Below are positions 25,755 to 34,494 of a stretch of DNA of 64,000 nt, piece by piece. Source of the stretch: an uncultured Mesonia sp. (GTDB lineage Bacteria; Bacteroidota; Bacteroidia; Flavobacteriales; Flavobacteriaceae). Position 1 is the stretch's first letter; each line of letters begins with the position of its first letter. The stretch is taken from assembly GCA_947499595.1 (NCBI GenBank), contig CANMOY010000001.1:1-64000 (forward strand), written 5' to 3'. A program made the translations under genes and the position numbers. The notes beneath the pieces were generated by a model, which was not told where the DNA came from, searched no databases, and was given only the letters and a program-made list of their open reading frames with translations.

Positions 25755-28700
25755 ATGTCTAAGTTATCAAACTTCAGTTTCCTAGAAACTTCTTGGTCAA
25801 AATTAAATAAGTTAGCTCACAAAGCTGAAAATAAAGCAAGATATGAGCCGCGTACATCATTATTCTATGCGCGCATGTCACTTGAGATGGCAATTAATTG
25901 GATGTATAGCAATGACCATGAACTCGAAAAACCTTATGATACTTCATTATTCGCGCTCATGCAAGAACAAGATTTTAAAGCGCAATTCAATCAACAGCTT
26001 TATAATGACCTCCATATTATAAGAAAATTGGGCAATTTAGCATCTCACAATAAACCAGTGAGTGATACAGATGCCCTAACAGTTATTGAAAAGCTTTTCC
26101 TGTTTTTAAAATGGTTTGCCAAAGCTTACAGCGATGATGATATTGCTATTTCAAAAGATTTTAACTGGAGCTTTATCCCTGAAAGAGATGAGGTCAAAGT
26201 CACAAAGAATCAATTAAAAGAACTTCAAAAACAACTAGAAGAACAAAAGATAGATTTTCAAAATCGTCTCGCTTCTGAAAAAGAAAAAAGAGAGAAGCGC
26301 ATTAAAGACAATCAGCTCTATAAATTACGGGAAAAGAAGAAGCAAAAAGTCTTTAATGACAATAAAAAACAAGCAAATACAAGCGATAAAGTATATCATC
26401 CAAGAGATGAGAAACAAACCAGAGCCTTACTCATTGATGTTATGTTGCGTGAAGCAGGATGGGATTTAAACGGAGCAAACGACAAAGAATATAAAGTGAC
26501 CAACATGCCAAAATCAACAAACCCATCCGGCACTGGTTATGTTGATTATGTTTTATGGGATGATAACGCAAAACCCTTAGCTGTGCTAGAGGCAAAACAA
26601 GCAATTGAAAACGTGCAAACTGGTGAAAATCAAGCGCAACTTTATGCCGATGCTTTAGAGAAAATGCACAACCAAAGGCCTGTGATGTATTACAGTAATG
26701 GTTATGAAACTTATCTGTGGGACGATCAGTTTTATAAAGCAGCAAGGCAAGTGCATGGTGTTTATACCAAAAACGAACTCCAAACTTTAATGTACAGACG
26801 TAACAATCGTAAGGATATCAGAAAATTAAGTATTGATTCTGATATTGCAGGACGTAGTTATCAAATGCGTGCGATTAAAAGTATAGCGGAGCACATTACA
26901 GGCAATGATAAGCAGACAGATAAGTTAATTGGCACTAACAGAGCAGCGCTTTTAGTCTTAGCAACAGGAACAGGGAAAACCCGAACTTCAATAGCTTTTT
27001 CAAAACTTTTATTTCAGGCCAATTGGGCTAAAAGAGTTTTGTTTCTTGCTGATAGAATAAGCCTGGTCAAACAGGCAAAAGCAAATTTTACTAAACTCAT
27101 GCCAGAGCACTCTTGCGTTAATCTGATTGAAGAAAAAGATAATCCAGATGCAAGGATAGCCTTTTCAACCTATCAAACGCTCATGGGCTTAATTGATGGT
27201 TCAAAAGAAGATGAACAACGCTTTTATGGCGTAGGCCATTTTGACCTCATTATTATTGATGAAGCTCACCGTTCAATATATCAAAAATATCAAGCTATTT
27301 TTGAATATTTCGATGCTATACTTTTAGGCTTGACAGCAACACCTAAAGACAGCATAGATCACAATACTTATAAAGTTTTTGGCCTACCTGATAAATCGCC
27401 AACTGATGCTTACAGTTTTGAAGAAGCAGTAAATGACAATTACCTTGTGCCTTACAACTCTGTTGAAATGCCAACCAAGTTTTTAACTAAAGGTATTAAG
27501 TATGAAGAACTATCTGAAGAGGAAAAGAAAGAATTTGAAAAAGAGATTTTAGATGGAGAAGAAGCAACAGGGAATGAATGGATTCCTGAAAATCAATTAA
27601 ATGATTGGCTTTTTAATGTCGATACAACCGTCAAAACACTTGATTATATTTTAAAACATGCTATCAAAAAAAGGGGTGGCGATGAAATTGGTAAAACAAT
27701 CATCTTTGCACGGAATAGAAAGCATGCTCAATTTCTAAAAGACACGCTTTTAGAAATGGATAAACAGCAATTCGGAAATGATTACGTTAAAGTGATAACG
27801 CATGGCGAGCCTAAAGCTCAGGAATTTATTGAAAGGTTCTGTGATGAAGAAAAAGATCGCTTACCCCAAATCGCTATTTCAGTTGATATGATGGATACTG
27901 GCATTGATGCACCCAGTTGTGTCAACCTTGTTTTTTATAAGCCGGTTAAATCTTACTCAAAGTTTTGGCAAATGATAGGGCGAGGCTCTCGTTTAAGGCC
28001 TGATCTATTTGGTCCTGGTGATGATAAAAAGAAATTCTTAATTTTTGACCTTTTTGGAAACTTTGAGTTTTTTAATGAAAATCCCAAAGGAATCAAATCA
28101 AGTATTCATAAAAGTATAACAGAGCAGGTGTTTAACCTAAAACTTCAATTAGCAGATTATTTAAAACAAGAGCATTTTCAAAAAGATGATGATTTAAAAA
28201 ATTATAGAATAAATCTTTTAGATAATTTACATCAAACAGTCTCAGATATTGATCAATCGAGGTTTGATGTAAGAATGCGTTTAAAAGAAGTGATAAAATA
28301 CGGAGATGAGAAACGCCACCTTTGGGATCACTTATCTAAAAAAGACATCAAGACGATTAAAGAAACTATTGCACCCCTAGTTCATCCTGCAAAAGGAGAA
28401 AACGATCTGGCACGTTTTTATGATAAACTTATATACAGTTTAATGATCAAGCGTTTAGAAATACCAAATACGCCTCAATTTGAAGAAGAACTGAAAACAC
28501 CTATTATTAAAGTCGCTTCCTTATCACAAAAATTACTAAGGAAAACGAATATTCCTGAAGTAAAACAAAAAGAAGAAGTGATCAAAGAACCATTAAATGA
28601 ACAATTTTGGTCTAATGAAGGCTTAAAGCATCTTGAGAAAATAAGAACTAATATCCGTGATTTATTGGTCTATATTGACAAAACTGATCAACGATATGTG

Positions 28701-29261
28701 ACAACCAATTTTGAAGATGATTTTAATGAGCAAGATGTTAAGCAGACAGCCTATCAAGTCAATGATCATGGTTCTGAATATAACACAACACCTTTTAAAA
28801 ATAATCTAAAACGTTTAGAACAACTTATCAAAAAGCATAACGACAGCATGACGATTATAAAAATCAGAAATGGTGAACCTATAACTGATAAAGAGATCAA
28901 AAATCTTGAGAAGATGCTTTTTAATGGTAAGCTCACAAAAGAAAAAATTGAAGAAGAGATTGGTACTGAAATCGATATCAAAAACTTAGTCGTTTCTTTA
29001 TTAGGCCTGTCTTCAGAAAAAGTAGATAAAGCTTTTGCTGATTTTATTAACCAATACGAGTTAAACTCTGAACAAATAAAATTTGTGGAAACTTTAAAAT
29101 CTTTCTTTACTTCTAATGGAAGAATTGATCCTGAGAAACTTTATGAAGCTCCCTTTAAGAAATTTCACAATCTTGGTGTAGATGGCGTTTTTAATGAACA
29201 ACAAGCTGATAATATTTTTGATATTGTAAGCTCGCTGAATGAAGGGAATAAAGGAGCTTAA
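25755..29261 (+). CDS. hsdR: Type I restriction endonuclease subunit
   Basis: This 1168-residue motor-nuclease subunit begins with a DUF4145-like helical domain (residues ~1-120, including YEPRTSLFYARMSLEMAI and IRKLGNLASHNKPV), then a charged coiled coil to ~210. The PD-(D/E)XK nuclease is seen as VDYVLWDD near 262 and LAVLEAKQA near 278. The helicase has ATGTGKTRTS near 403, IIDEAHRS near 502, GLTATPKD near 525 and QMIGRGSRLRP near 738. It cuts unmodified DNA after ATP-driven translocation with HsdM and HsdS. All motifs are intact. It is 1.1 kb from hsdS, with DUF3800 and the putative RNA region in between. Confidence 0.95.
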   Translation: MSKLSNFSFLETSWSKLNKLAHKAENKARYEPRTSLFYARMSLEMAINWMYSNDHELEKPYDTSLFALMQEQDFKAQFNQQLYNDLHIIRKLGNLASHNKPVSDTDALTVIEKLFLFLKWFAKAYSDDDIAISKDFNWSFIPERDEVKVTKNQLKELQKQLEEQKIDFQNRLASEKEKREKRIKDNQLYKLREKKKQKVFNDNKKQANTSDKVYHPRDEKQTRALLIDVMLREAGWDLNGANDKEYKVTNMPKSTNPSGTGYVDYVLWDDNAKPLAVLEAKQAIENVQTGENQAQLYADALEKMHNQRPVMYYSNGYETYLWDDQFYKAARQVHGVYTKNELQTLMYRRNNRKDIRKLSIDSDIAGRSYQMRAIKSIAEHITGNDKQTDKLIGTNRAALLVLATGTGKTRTSIAFSKLLFQANWAKRVLFLADRISLVKQAKANFTKLMPEHSCVNLIEEKDNPDARIAFSTYQTLMGLIDGSKEDEQRFYGVGHFDLIIIDEAHRSIYQKYQAIFEYFDAILLGLTATPKDSIDHNTYKVFGLPDKSPTDAYSFEEAVNDNYLVPYNSVEMPTKFLTKGIKYEELSEEEKKEFEKEILDGEEATGNEWIPENQLNDWLFNVDTTVKTLDYILKHAIKKRGGDEIGKTIIFARNRKHAQFLKDTLLEMDKQQFGNDYVKVITHGEPKAQEFIERFCDEEKDRLPQIAISVDMMDTGIDAPSCVNLVFYKPVKSYSKFWQMIGRGSRLRPDLFGPGDDKKKFLIFDLFGNFEFFNENPKGIKSSIHKSITEQVFNLKLQLADYLKQEHFQKDDDLKNYRINLLDNLHQTVSDIDQSRFDVRMRLKEVIKYGDEKRHLWDHLSKKDIKTIKETIAPLVHPAKGENDLARFYDKLIYSLMIKRLEIPNTPQFEEELKTPIIKVASLSQKLLRKTNIPEVKQKEEVIKEPLNEQFWSNEGLKHLEKIRTNIRDLLVYIDKTDQRYVTTNFEDDFNEQDVKQTAYQVNDHGSEYNTTPFKNNLKRLEQLIKKHNDSMTIIKIRNGEPITDKEIKNLEKMLFNGKLTKEKIEEEIGTEIDIKNLVVSLLGLSSEKVDKAFADFINQYELNSEQIKFVETLKSFFTSNGRIDPEKLYEAPFKKFHNLGVDGVFNEQQADNIFDIVSSLNEGNKGA

Positions 29262-29338
29262 TATAAACTTGATAAGTATGCATATTGGTTGCATAGATGC
29301 GTTTCATCTTTGAGGTATAATCTTTAAAATATACAACA

Positions 29339-30151
29339 ATGAGAAAATTAATTCTATGTCTAACATTTATTGCATTAACCTTAACTGCATGTTCCAAAAA
29401 AATTGATGCTTCTACTGATGAAGCAATGAAATCTTCTGTTGAAGAAATAGAGAATAGTCTTTCTGAAGAGAAAAAAGAAGAATTTACCTCAGCTTTACAA
29501 TTAGTCATGATGAGCAATTTAAATCTCGGAGATGTGCTAAGTGGTGATACTGATGTGGATAAAAGTTTGTCAAACATTAAAGATAAATTAGATGGTAAAT
29601 CAGCTGATGATATCATACAGCTTGCTGAAGATATCCGCGCTGAAAATGAAAGAAAGAAAAAGGAACAGGCCAAAATCGAAATTCAGGAGCTTTTACAAAA
29701 AAAAGAAAAAGCTAAAAAAGATAGAATTGCCCTCCAAAAATTTGAAGTTAAGCGCTCTCGCTTTTATAAACGTAAATCAGGAATCTATTATGTCACTGAA
29801 GAACCTATAATTGAGCTGACAGTTCTTAATGGGACAAACCATCCAGTTTCTAGAGCTTATTTTACAGGCACATTAACAAGCCCTGATAGAAGTATTCCAT
29901 GGATAAAAGATGATTTTAATTACACAATCTCAGGTGGTTTAGAGCCTGGGGAAGAAGTAACTTGGTATTTAGCACCAAATACTTTTAGTGATTGGGGTGA
30001 TGTTGACGCATCTAAAGATGCTATTTTAACAGTAGAAACAAATCAGATTGATGGCCCCAATGAAGAAACCTTGTATTCGGTTAATTCTTTTGGAGAAAGA
30101 GAGCAAGAACGATTAAAAGAACTTTTAAAAAGTTATCCTGAATTTAAATAA
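29339..30151 (+). CDS. Predicted lipoprotein, DUF6694-like N-terminus
   Basis: This 270-residue protein has a lipoprotein signal ending LTLTACSKK. Residues ~20-100 (IDASTDEAMKSSVEEIENSL then EEFTSALQ) resemble DUF6694-type lipoproteins. A charged Lys/Glu coiled coil follows at ~100-140, then a beta-rich domain with LTVLNGTNHPVSRAYFTG and ISGGLEPGEEVTWYL, which looks like a C-terminal immunoglobulin-like domain. It is co-directional and 77 bases after hsdR. Function is unknown and a link to the restriction system is not evident. Confidence 0.65.
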   Translation: MRKLILCLTFIALTLTACSKKIDASTDEAMKSSVEEIENSLSEEKKEEFTSALQLVMMSNLNLGDVLSGDTDVDKSLSNIKDKLDGKSADDIIQLAEDIRAENERKKKEQAKIEIQELLQKKEKAKKDRIALQKFEVKRSRFYKRKSGIYYVTEEPIIELTVLNGTNHPVSRAYFTGTLTSPDRSIPWIKDDFNYTISGGLEPGEEVTWYLAPNTFSDWGDVDASKDAILTVETNQIDGPNEETLYSVNSFGEREQERLKELLKSYPEFK

Positions 30152-30227
30152 CTCAAACATATACATTCAGATAACCTAAATAGAAATGACTTTTATTTAT
30201 CATTAATTTATTCAAAAATTAAATATT

Positions 30228-30359
30228 ATGGGAATTAAACCAGGACCAAAAAGAATAGCAAAGACAACCGGTAAACCTGATAGACGCCAAAGAGACAATA
30301 AAAAAACACCAGGAAACACACCATCACTTAAACCACACAAACATAGAAAAGGAGATTGA
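30228..30359 (+). CDS. Very small basic protein
   Basis: ATG at 30228 opens a 43-residue frame starting MGIKPGPKRIAKTTGKPDRR, rich in Lys, Arg, Pro and Gly, and ending KPHKHRKGD. The composition would fit a nucleic-acid-binding peptide. It is followed 36 bases later by the structured repeat at 30396. It is too short for certainty and could be spurious, but the codon use looks ordinary for this window. Confidence 0.4.
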   Translation: MGIKPGPKRIAKTTGKPDRRQRDNKKTPGNTPSLKPHKHRKGD

Positions 30360-30395
30360 TGAATCGTTAGAACATAAATATATTCAATCCCCCCC

Positions 30396-30515
30396 CAAGC
30401 AAATAAGTATAACTTCCATTGCATTACAGCCATACCCATTTGCTTTCCGCGCAGTAAAAGCTGAAATACCTCCATTGCATTCCAGTATTTCAGCCCTTAC
30501 TTTTTGCCTCTGCGC
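30396..30515 (+). repeat. Structured 120-bp repeat S, copy 1
   Basis: The block CAAGCAAATAAGTATA...CCGCGCAGTAAAAG...TTACTTTTTGCCTCTGCGC recurs at 31169-31289. Inside, GCTGAAATAC (30460-30469) and GTATTTCAGC (30485-30494) are perfect inverted repeats, and the CCGCGCAG and CTGCGC ends pair loosely. In the second copy the same stem is kept with substitutions. Each copy sits just downstream of a small gene, so it may be a 3' RNA element. Confidence 0.55.
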
Positions 30516-30612
30516 TTTTTGGGTTACTTTATAATTAAAAATGTGTAAGTTTATTCAATAGGCTATACGCTAGTATTTAGCAGCTTTAAACAATGTAATT
30601 CTAATTGAGTCT

Positions 30613-31158
30613 ATGTCAAATAAAAATAAAGCGCCAACTAAAAGAGTAGAGTACAGGGGTGAAAATATAAGAGTATCAAGAACAGGAGGTGTCGCGGCGA
30701 GAAAGAACATATCTAAAAAGGGATATGGCGCTACTATAAATACAAACCAAGGTATACGCTTTCATAAAAGGCTTTTTAGAGGTGCAAGAATAGGCCTACA
30801 AAATGGTAATTTTCAATTTATAGGCAGATTCAGTAATGGACCATTCAATTTTAATGTTTCGAAATCTGGTGTAAGTACCTCCATTAAAAATAAGCGCGGA
30901 ACATATAACATTTTTAAACCAAATTATTCCAGCTTTAAATTAGGTGGAATTCAAATAAGAGGGAAGAATGCTAAAACCCTACAATTAATATACTTATTCT
31001 GCATATTGGCCTTGAATACGATGAAATTTTTCTGGTACATCTTTATTAATATCCTTTGGTTTTCATTTTTAATCATTAAATGGATTGTTGACTTCTTTGT
31101 AGGTTTTTACAAGGGATTTAAAAACAATCCAAAAGAGATCAAAGTTGATAGTCAATAG
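30613..31158 (+). CDS. Hypothetical protein, DUF4236-like beta repeats plus membrane segments
   Basis: This 181-residue protein has a basic N-terminal half of short beta strands including GATINTNQGIRFHKRLFRG and NFNVSKSGVSTSIKNKRGTYN. This resembles the SKSGVS(L/T)S motif of DUF4236-type proteins. Residues ~120-170 are strongly hydrophobic with two likely transmembrane helices (LIYLFCILALN, then FFWYIFINILWFSFLIIKWI), ending in a charged tail. No lipobox is present. It is a lone gene between the two copies of repeat S. Function unknown. Confidence 0.6.
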   Translation: MSNKNKAPTKRVEYRGENIRVSRTGGVAARKNISKKGYGATINTNQGIRFHKRLFRGARIGLQNGNFQFIGRFSNGPFNFNVSKSGVSTSIKNKRGTYNIFKPNYSSFKLGGIQIRGKNAKTLQLIYLFCILALNTMKFFWYIFINILWFSFLIIKWIVDFFVGFYKGFKNNPKEIKVDSQ

Positions 31159-31168
31159 TCAATTTCCT

Positions 31169-31289
31169 CAAGCAAATAAGTATAGCTTCCATTACATTTC
31201 AGCCATACCTATTTTGCTTTCCGCGCAGTAAAAGCTATAATACTTTCATTGCATTGCAGCATTACAGCCTTTACTTTTTGCCTTTGCGT
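31169..31289 (+). repeat. Structured 120-bp repeat S, copy 2
   Basis: Diverged copy of 30396-30515, beginning 11 bases after the preceding gene. CCGCGCAGTAAAAGCT and TTACTTTTTGCC are shared, and the inner arms GCTATAATAC and GCATTACAGC still pair with mismatches. A fainter fragment (TTACTTGTTGCCTTTGCGC) lies near 34645 after the AbiEii-like gene. Confidence 0.5.
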
Positions 31290-31617
31290 TCTTCATATTC
31301 ATTCAAATTACCAAAGATGAACCTATAAACCGCCAACTATAAACCATACTAAAAATATCGCTAGATAAAGTTTTGGATAGGATAGGGATGTGGTTTTGTA
31401 GATAGAGGTTTTAAAAGAAAAAACTCCTTAATTTAATGAAAATATGCCATGGTTATTAGGTCACGAAGATAGTGGTCAATATTTAGAGAGGTGCAACCCG
31501 TTAATGGTTGGCAACTAATTTCTTATTTCAATTGCTTGTTTGATAAAATTACTGTTATTTAGTCAAATGTCTTTCGAATGAAAAATTTTTTAAATAGTTA
31601 AATAAATTGAAAAAATA
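31290..31617. other. Gene-free interval upstream of the TAC-like module
   Basis: AT-rich DNA with no credible gene. A 24-codon frame at 31443 is too short to support. The interval probably contains the promoter of the downstream three-gene module. Confidence 0.4.
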
Positions 31618-31629
31618 AACCTGTAGGTT
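31618..31629 (+). promoter_or_regulatory. Candidate operator of the toxin-antitoxin-chaperone module
   Basis: AACCTGTAGGTT has perfect 5-bp arms (AACCT/AGGTT) around GT and lies 6 bases before the first start codon. Antitoxins with an XRE-type HTH usually repress their own operon at such a palindrome. Only one copy is seen. Confidence 0.35.
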
Positions 31630-31635
31630 GATTTA

Positions 31636-32184
31636 ATGAAAATAATTGATACATTTGCAGTAGTGGAAGAGAGCTTGTATTCGGTACAATATAATACAGA
31701 AGCTACACACGAATTTGCAAAATGTTTTGAATTATGGAACGATCCAGTCTACTTATGGGAGTTTTTCGAGCAACACCAAGAAGATTTAGACAATGTGTTT
31801 TGGAATGGCATCACAATTGATGAAGCTATTACTAAAACACGTGAAGACGCTAAATTATTTGAGCAAGAATTATTAGAAATTGCTGAACTTGGAAAAACCG
31901 AAAGACTTGAAACATTATCTACACTATTTGAACCACTCTCAACAGGAGTTATTGAAGATTATGAAAAAGACAAAGCCAAAGGAATCATTAAACCCAGTTG
32001 GCTTCGCATCTATGCCATTAGAGTTGATGTCAACTTATTTGTAGTTTCAGGAGGTGCAATTAAATTAACACCAACTATGAACGAAACAGAGCATTTAATT
32101 CTTGAATTGGATAAACTTGAAATAACAAAACAATATTTACTCGACGAAGAGAATGACCAATTAGATTTTGTAGAGTCGTATTAA
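31636..32184 (+). CDS. Putative toxin of a toxin-antitoxin-chaperone module
   Basis: This 182-residue, acidic, mostly helical N-terminal protein (FELWNDPVYLWEFFEQHQED) has a C-terminal beta region: SWLRIYAIRVDVNLFVVSGGAIKLTP in blocks, then HLILELDKLE. The late RIYAIRVD...FVVSGGAIK layout recalls the strand-rich core of RelE/HigB-like toxins, where an Arg follows the strand, but I cannot assign the family securely. It is the first of three closely spaced genes (gaps 29 and -1 bases), ahead of an HTH antitoxin and a SecB-like protein. This is the gene order of the mycobacterial HigB1-HigA1-SecB module. The toxin role is inferred from that order. Confidence 0.6.
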   Translation: MKIIDTFAVVEESLYSVQYNTEATHEFAKCFELWNDPVYLWEFFEQHQEDLDNVFWNGITIDEAITKTREDAKLFEQELLEIAELGKTERLETLSTLFEPLSTGVIEDYEKDKAKGIIKPSWLRIYAIRVDVNLFVVSGGAIKLTPTMNETEHLILELDKLEITKQYLLDEENDQLDFVESY

Positions 32185-32213
32185 ACACACAAAACAGCAC
32201 ACACCACAACGTT

Positions 32214-32732
32214 ATGAGCATTAACAACATCAAAGATAAATTAATAAAGACTTCAAAAAAGGATACTGCTTGGTTAGAAAAAGCCAAATGGAGAAAGGAA
32301 AATGAAGAGTGGCTTGATATTTCTTTCAAAATTGCAGTTAAAGTACTGTCTGCCTTAAAAGCAAATAAGGCTACAGATACATATCCTAAAAGCCAAAAGG
32401 AATTGGCAGAGGCTTTAGACTGCTCACCACAATACATAAGTAAACTATTAAAAGGTCAAGAACGTTTGGGAATTGACACCATTACCAAAGTAGGTAAAAT
32501 ATTAGGAGTAAAGCTAATTGAAGTACCTCAAGAGGAAGTCAAGAAAGAAGAAATGCTTTCAAGTGAAGATAAGTTTACGGTTACCATTAAAGCCAAAGAG
32601 CTAATGCGTTTCAAATATCATTTTGGTAAATTAATTCAAGACGATAACAAATTGTCTTTTGATTATAGCGAAATGATAGAAACTTCAAGCTATGTACGTC
32701 GTGGAGATAATCATTTAAAGGTAGTGGCATAA
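32214..32732 (+). CDS. XRE-family antitoxin-like protein with C-terminal extension
   Basis: This 172-residue protein has a central XRE helix-turn-helix (PKSQKELAEALDCSPQYISKLLKG, in two blocks, residues ~60-100), followed by a ~60-residue extension after VPQEEVKKEEML. In toxin-antitoxin-chaperone modules a hydrophobic C-terminal extension of the antitoxin (chaperone addiction region) is bound by the SecB-like partner. The extension here, containing LMRFKYHFGKLIQ, could play that role. The stop overlaps the next start (TAATG at 32731), showing tight coupling. It is likely the repressor of the operon. Confidence 0.7.
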   Translation: MSINNIKDKLIKTSKKDTAWLEKAKWRKENEEWLDISFKIAVKVLSALKANKATDTYPKSQKELAEALDCSPQYISKLLKGQERLGIDTITKVGKILGVKLIEVPQEEVKKEEMLSSEDKFTVTIKAKELMRFKYHFGKLIQDDNKLSFDYSEMIETSSYVRRGDNHLKVVA

Positions 32733-33172
32733 TGTCCGATAAAATAGGATTTTCATTAAAGAAAATAACAACAGAGCAATTTGCAATAATTGAATCTGCT
32801 TTTAAAGAAGGGGAAGATGTACAATTTAGCGTAAACGCTAAATATGGCATTAATGAAAAAGACAAAATGGTAGCGGTTTTTGTATCACCAGCATTTTATC
32901 AAGATAAAAAAGCATTTTTAGTATTGGAAATAGCGTGTCATTTCAAAATTGTAGATGATGCTTGGGAAAGTTTTAAAAATAAAGACAAAACCAAATTGAC
33001 TATTCCTGTTGGTTTTATGCGTCATTTAATTATGTTAACCATTGGTACGGCAAGAGGTGTTTTACATAGTAGAACCGAAAATACACCTTTTAATAACTTC
33101 TTAATGCCTACAATCAATGTTACCGAAATAGTGAAATCTGGCGTAGCATTCGATTTAAAGTCTAAAGCTTGA
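32732..33172 (+). CDS. SecB-like chaperone of a TAC module
   Basis: This 146-residue protein has a beta-rich N-terminal part (FSLKKITTEQFAI, VQFSVNAKYGI, KAFLVLEIACHFKI). It is followed by a C-terminal helix and loop PVGFMRHLIMLTIGTARGVL, RTENTPF, and LMPTINVTEIV. The order of a strand with E.ACHF.I, the (I/V)P...RHLI..T...ARG..H.RT..TPF helix, and the L(P)P.IN end closely resembles SecB (compare Y.RE.I...V.RG.FP.L.L.P.NF). A general SecB is not expected next to an antitoxin, so this is probably a dedicated chaperone that stabilises the antitoxin. Confidence 0.7.
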   Translation: MSDKIGFSLKKITTEQFAIIESAFKEGEDVQFSVNAKYGINEKDKMVAVFVSPAFYQDKKAFLVLEIACHFKIVDDAWESFKNKDKTKLTIPVGFMRHLIMLTIGTARGVLHSRTENTPFNNFLMPTINVTEIVKSGVAFDLKSKA

Positions 33173-33260
33173 TACCATTACACATCTAATATTCGGCATT
33201 TTTTTTGCTTAAAAACTTAATAAACAAAGCGTTACAGCACTATATTACTGTTAATAAAAA

Positions 33261-33301
33261 GTAAACAGTTTTGTTTACTAATCTATTTATACATACATTT
33301 G
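33261..33301 (+). promoter_or_regulatory. Promoter with overlapping palindromic operator for the HigA-like gene
   Basis: GTAAAC (33261-33266) and GTTTAC (33273-33278) form a perfect 6-bp inverted repeat. The TTG at 33271-33273 inside it serves as the -33 element, and TACATTTG (33294-33301) fits the -7 consensus TAnnTTTG with a 20-base spacer. It lies 17 bases before the gene start, a layout expected for autorepression. Confidence 0.6.
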
Positions 33302-33317
33302 TATTACAAAAGAAACT

Positions 33318-33827
33318 ATGTTACCTAAAATAGCTAAAATAAAAGGCATACATCCAGGGCTAATATTACACCGCGAAATAAAGCGCAATAATATTAAAAG
33401 CTCTCAATTAGCTACGTCTATAGGTGAGCATAAGCAAACCATTAGTGCTATTATAAATCAAAAGAGAGGCATCAATCCGGAGCTATCGATTAAATTGGCA
33501 GATTACTTTCATACAGAAAAAGATTATTTTATGATGCTACAAGCAGGGTATGAAGTAAAAAGTAAATTAACTGAAAATAGTAAAAGAACACCAAATCTAA
33601 ACAATATTAGAAAAGTACTATTTTGGGATACATCATTTGATAAAATAGATTGGAACAAAAATAAACGTGCCATTATCAAAAGAGTTTTAGAACGTGGTAA
33701 TGATAAAGAAATCAACGAAATCATAAAATTCTACGGTAAAAGAACAGTTTCAAGAATAGCAAAGTCTATTAAACAATCCCGTTTATCTACATTTCAAAAA
33801 AATGCAGAAGACTTTCAACTTATTTAA
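33318..33827 (+). CDS. HigA-like XRE antitoxin
   Basis: This 169-residue protein has a HigA-type N-terminal domain: IHPGLILHREIKRNNIKSSQLATSIG and QTISAIINQKRGINPELSIKLADYF, in blocks, residues ~8-65. The C-terminal half (from TPNLNNIRKVLFWDTSFDKIDW) resembles the region that pairs with nucleotidyltransferase toxins, with EIIKFYGKRTVSRIAK. The gene ends 7 bases before the AbiEii-like gene. The promoter carries a palindrome, suggesting self-repression. A toxin-antitoxin pair is the likely role. Confidence 0.8.
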   Translation: MLPKIAKIKGIHPGLILHREIKRNNIKSSQLATSIGEHKQTISAIINQKRGINPELSIKLADYFHTEKDYFMMLQAGYEVKSKLTENSKRTPNLNNIRKVLFWDTSFDKIDWNKNKRAIIKRVLERGNDKEINEIIKFYGKRTVSRIAKSIKQSRLSTFQKNAEDFQLI

Positions 33828-33834
33828 GTTTTAA

Positions 33835-34494
33835 ATGCCTTTACACCTTAATACCGTTTCCGATTTACTTTGGGAATCTTTAAATACCCTTATGACTATT
33901 GAAGAATTCAATAGTTTTAGATTGGTTGGTGGTACATCATTAAGTCTACAACAAGGGCATAGAGAATCTATTGATATTGATTTATTTACAGATGCAGAAT
34001 ATGACAGTATTGATTTTAATCGTTTAGAAGAAATTTTAAATGATTTATTTCCTTATGTAGTAACATCTTCTGTAGGTGAAGTTGTTTTTGGCAGGTCTTA
34101 TTTTGTTGGTGAAGATGAAAATAATGCACTTAAATTAGATATATATTATACAGACCCATTTGTTTTTCCATTATTAGAAGAAGGTAATATACGATTAGCA
34201 TCTAATGAAGAAATTGCAGCAATGAAGTTTGAGGTTATTGCTAATGGTGGTCGGAAAAAAGATTTTTGGGACATCCACGAGCTTTTAGATGTGTTTACTT
34301 TAGAGCAAATGTTAAACTTCTATGAACAACGAAATCCTTATGGTGCAACAAGAGCAGAACTTTTAGAACAATGTATAGACTTTTCTTTAGCTGAAGATGA
34401 TTTAACACCAAATTGTTATAGAGACAAAGTTTGGGAACTTATCAAATTAGATATAGAGGAACAAGTACAAAATTTAACAGAAGATAAAGATTAG
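33835..34494 (+). CDS. AbiEii/AbiGii-type nucleotidyltransferase toxin
   Basis: This 219-residue protein has the nucleotidyltransferase signature RLVGGTSLSLQQGHRESIDI followed by DLFTD (residues 30-53). The GGTSL helix and the DID catalytic pair (Asp47, Asp49) are intact. EEIAAMKFEVIANGGRKKDFWDIHEL fits the C-terminal part of DUF1814/AbiEii proteins, which block growth by nucleotidyl transfer to tRNA acceptor ends in studied members. Translation is coupled to the antitoxin 7 bases upstream. It closes the defence island on the right. Confidence 0.85.
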   Translation: MPLHLNTVSDLLWESLNTLMTIEEFNSFRLVGGTSLSLQQGHRESIDIDLFTDAEYDSIDFNRLEEILNDLFPYVVTSSVGEVVFGRSYFVGEDENNALKLDIYYTDPFVFPLLEEGNIRLASNEEIAAMKFEVIANGGRKKDFWDIHELLDVFTLEQMLNFYEQRNPYGATRAELLEQCIDFSLAEDDLTPNCYRDKVWELIKLDIEEQVQNLTEDKD

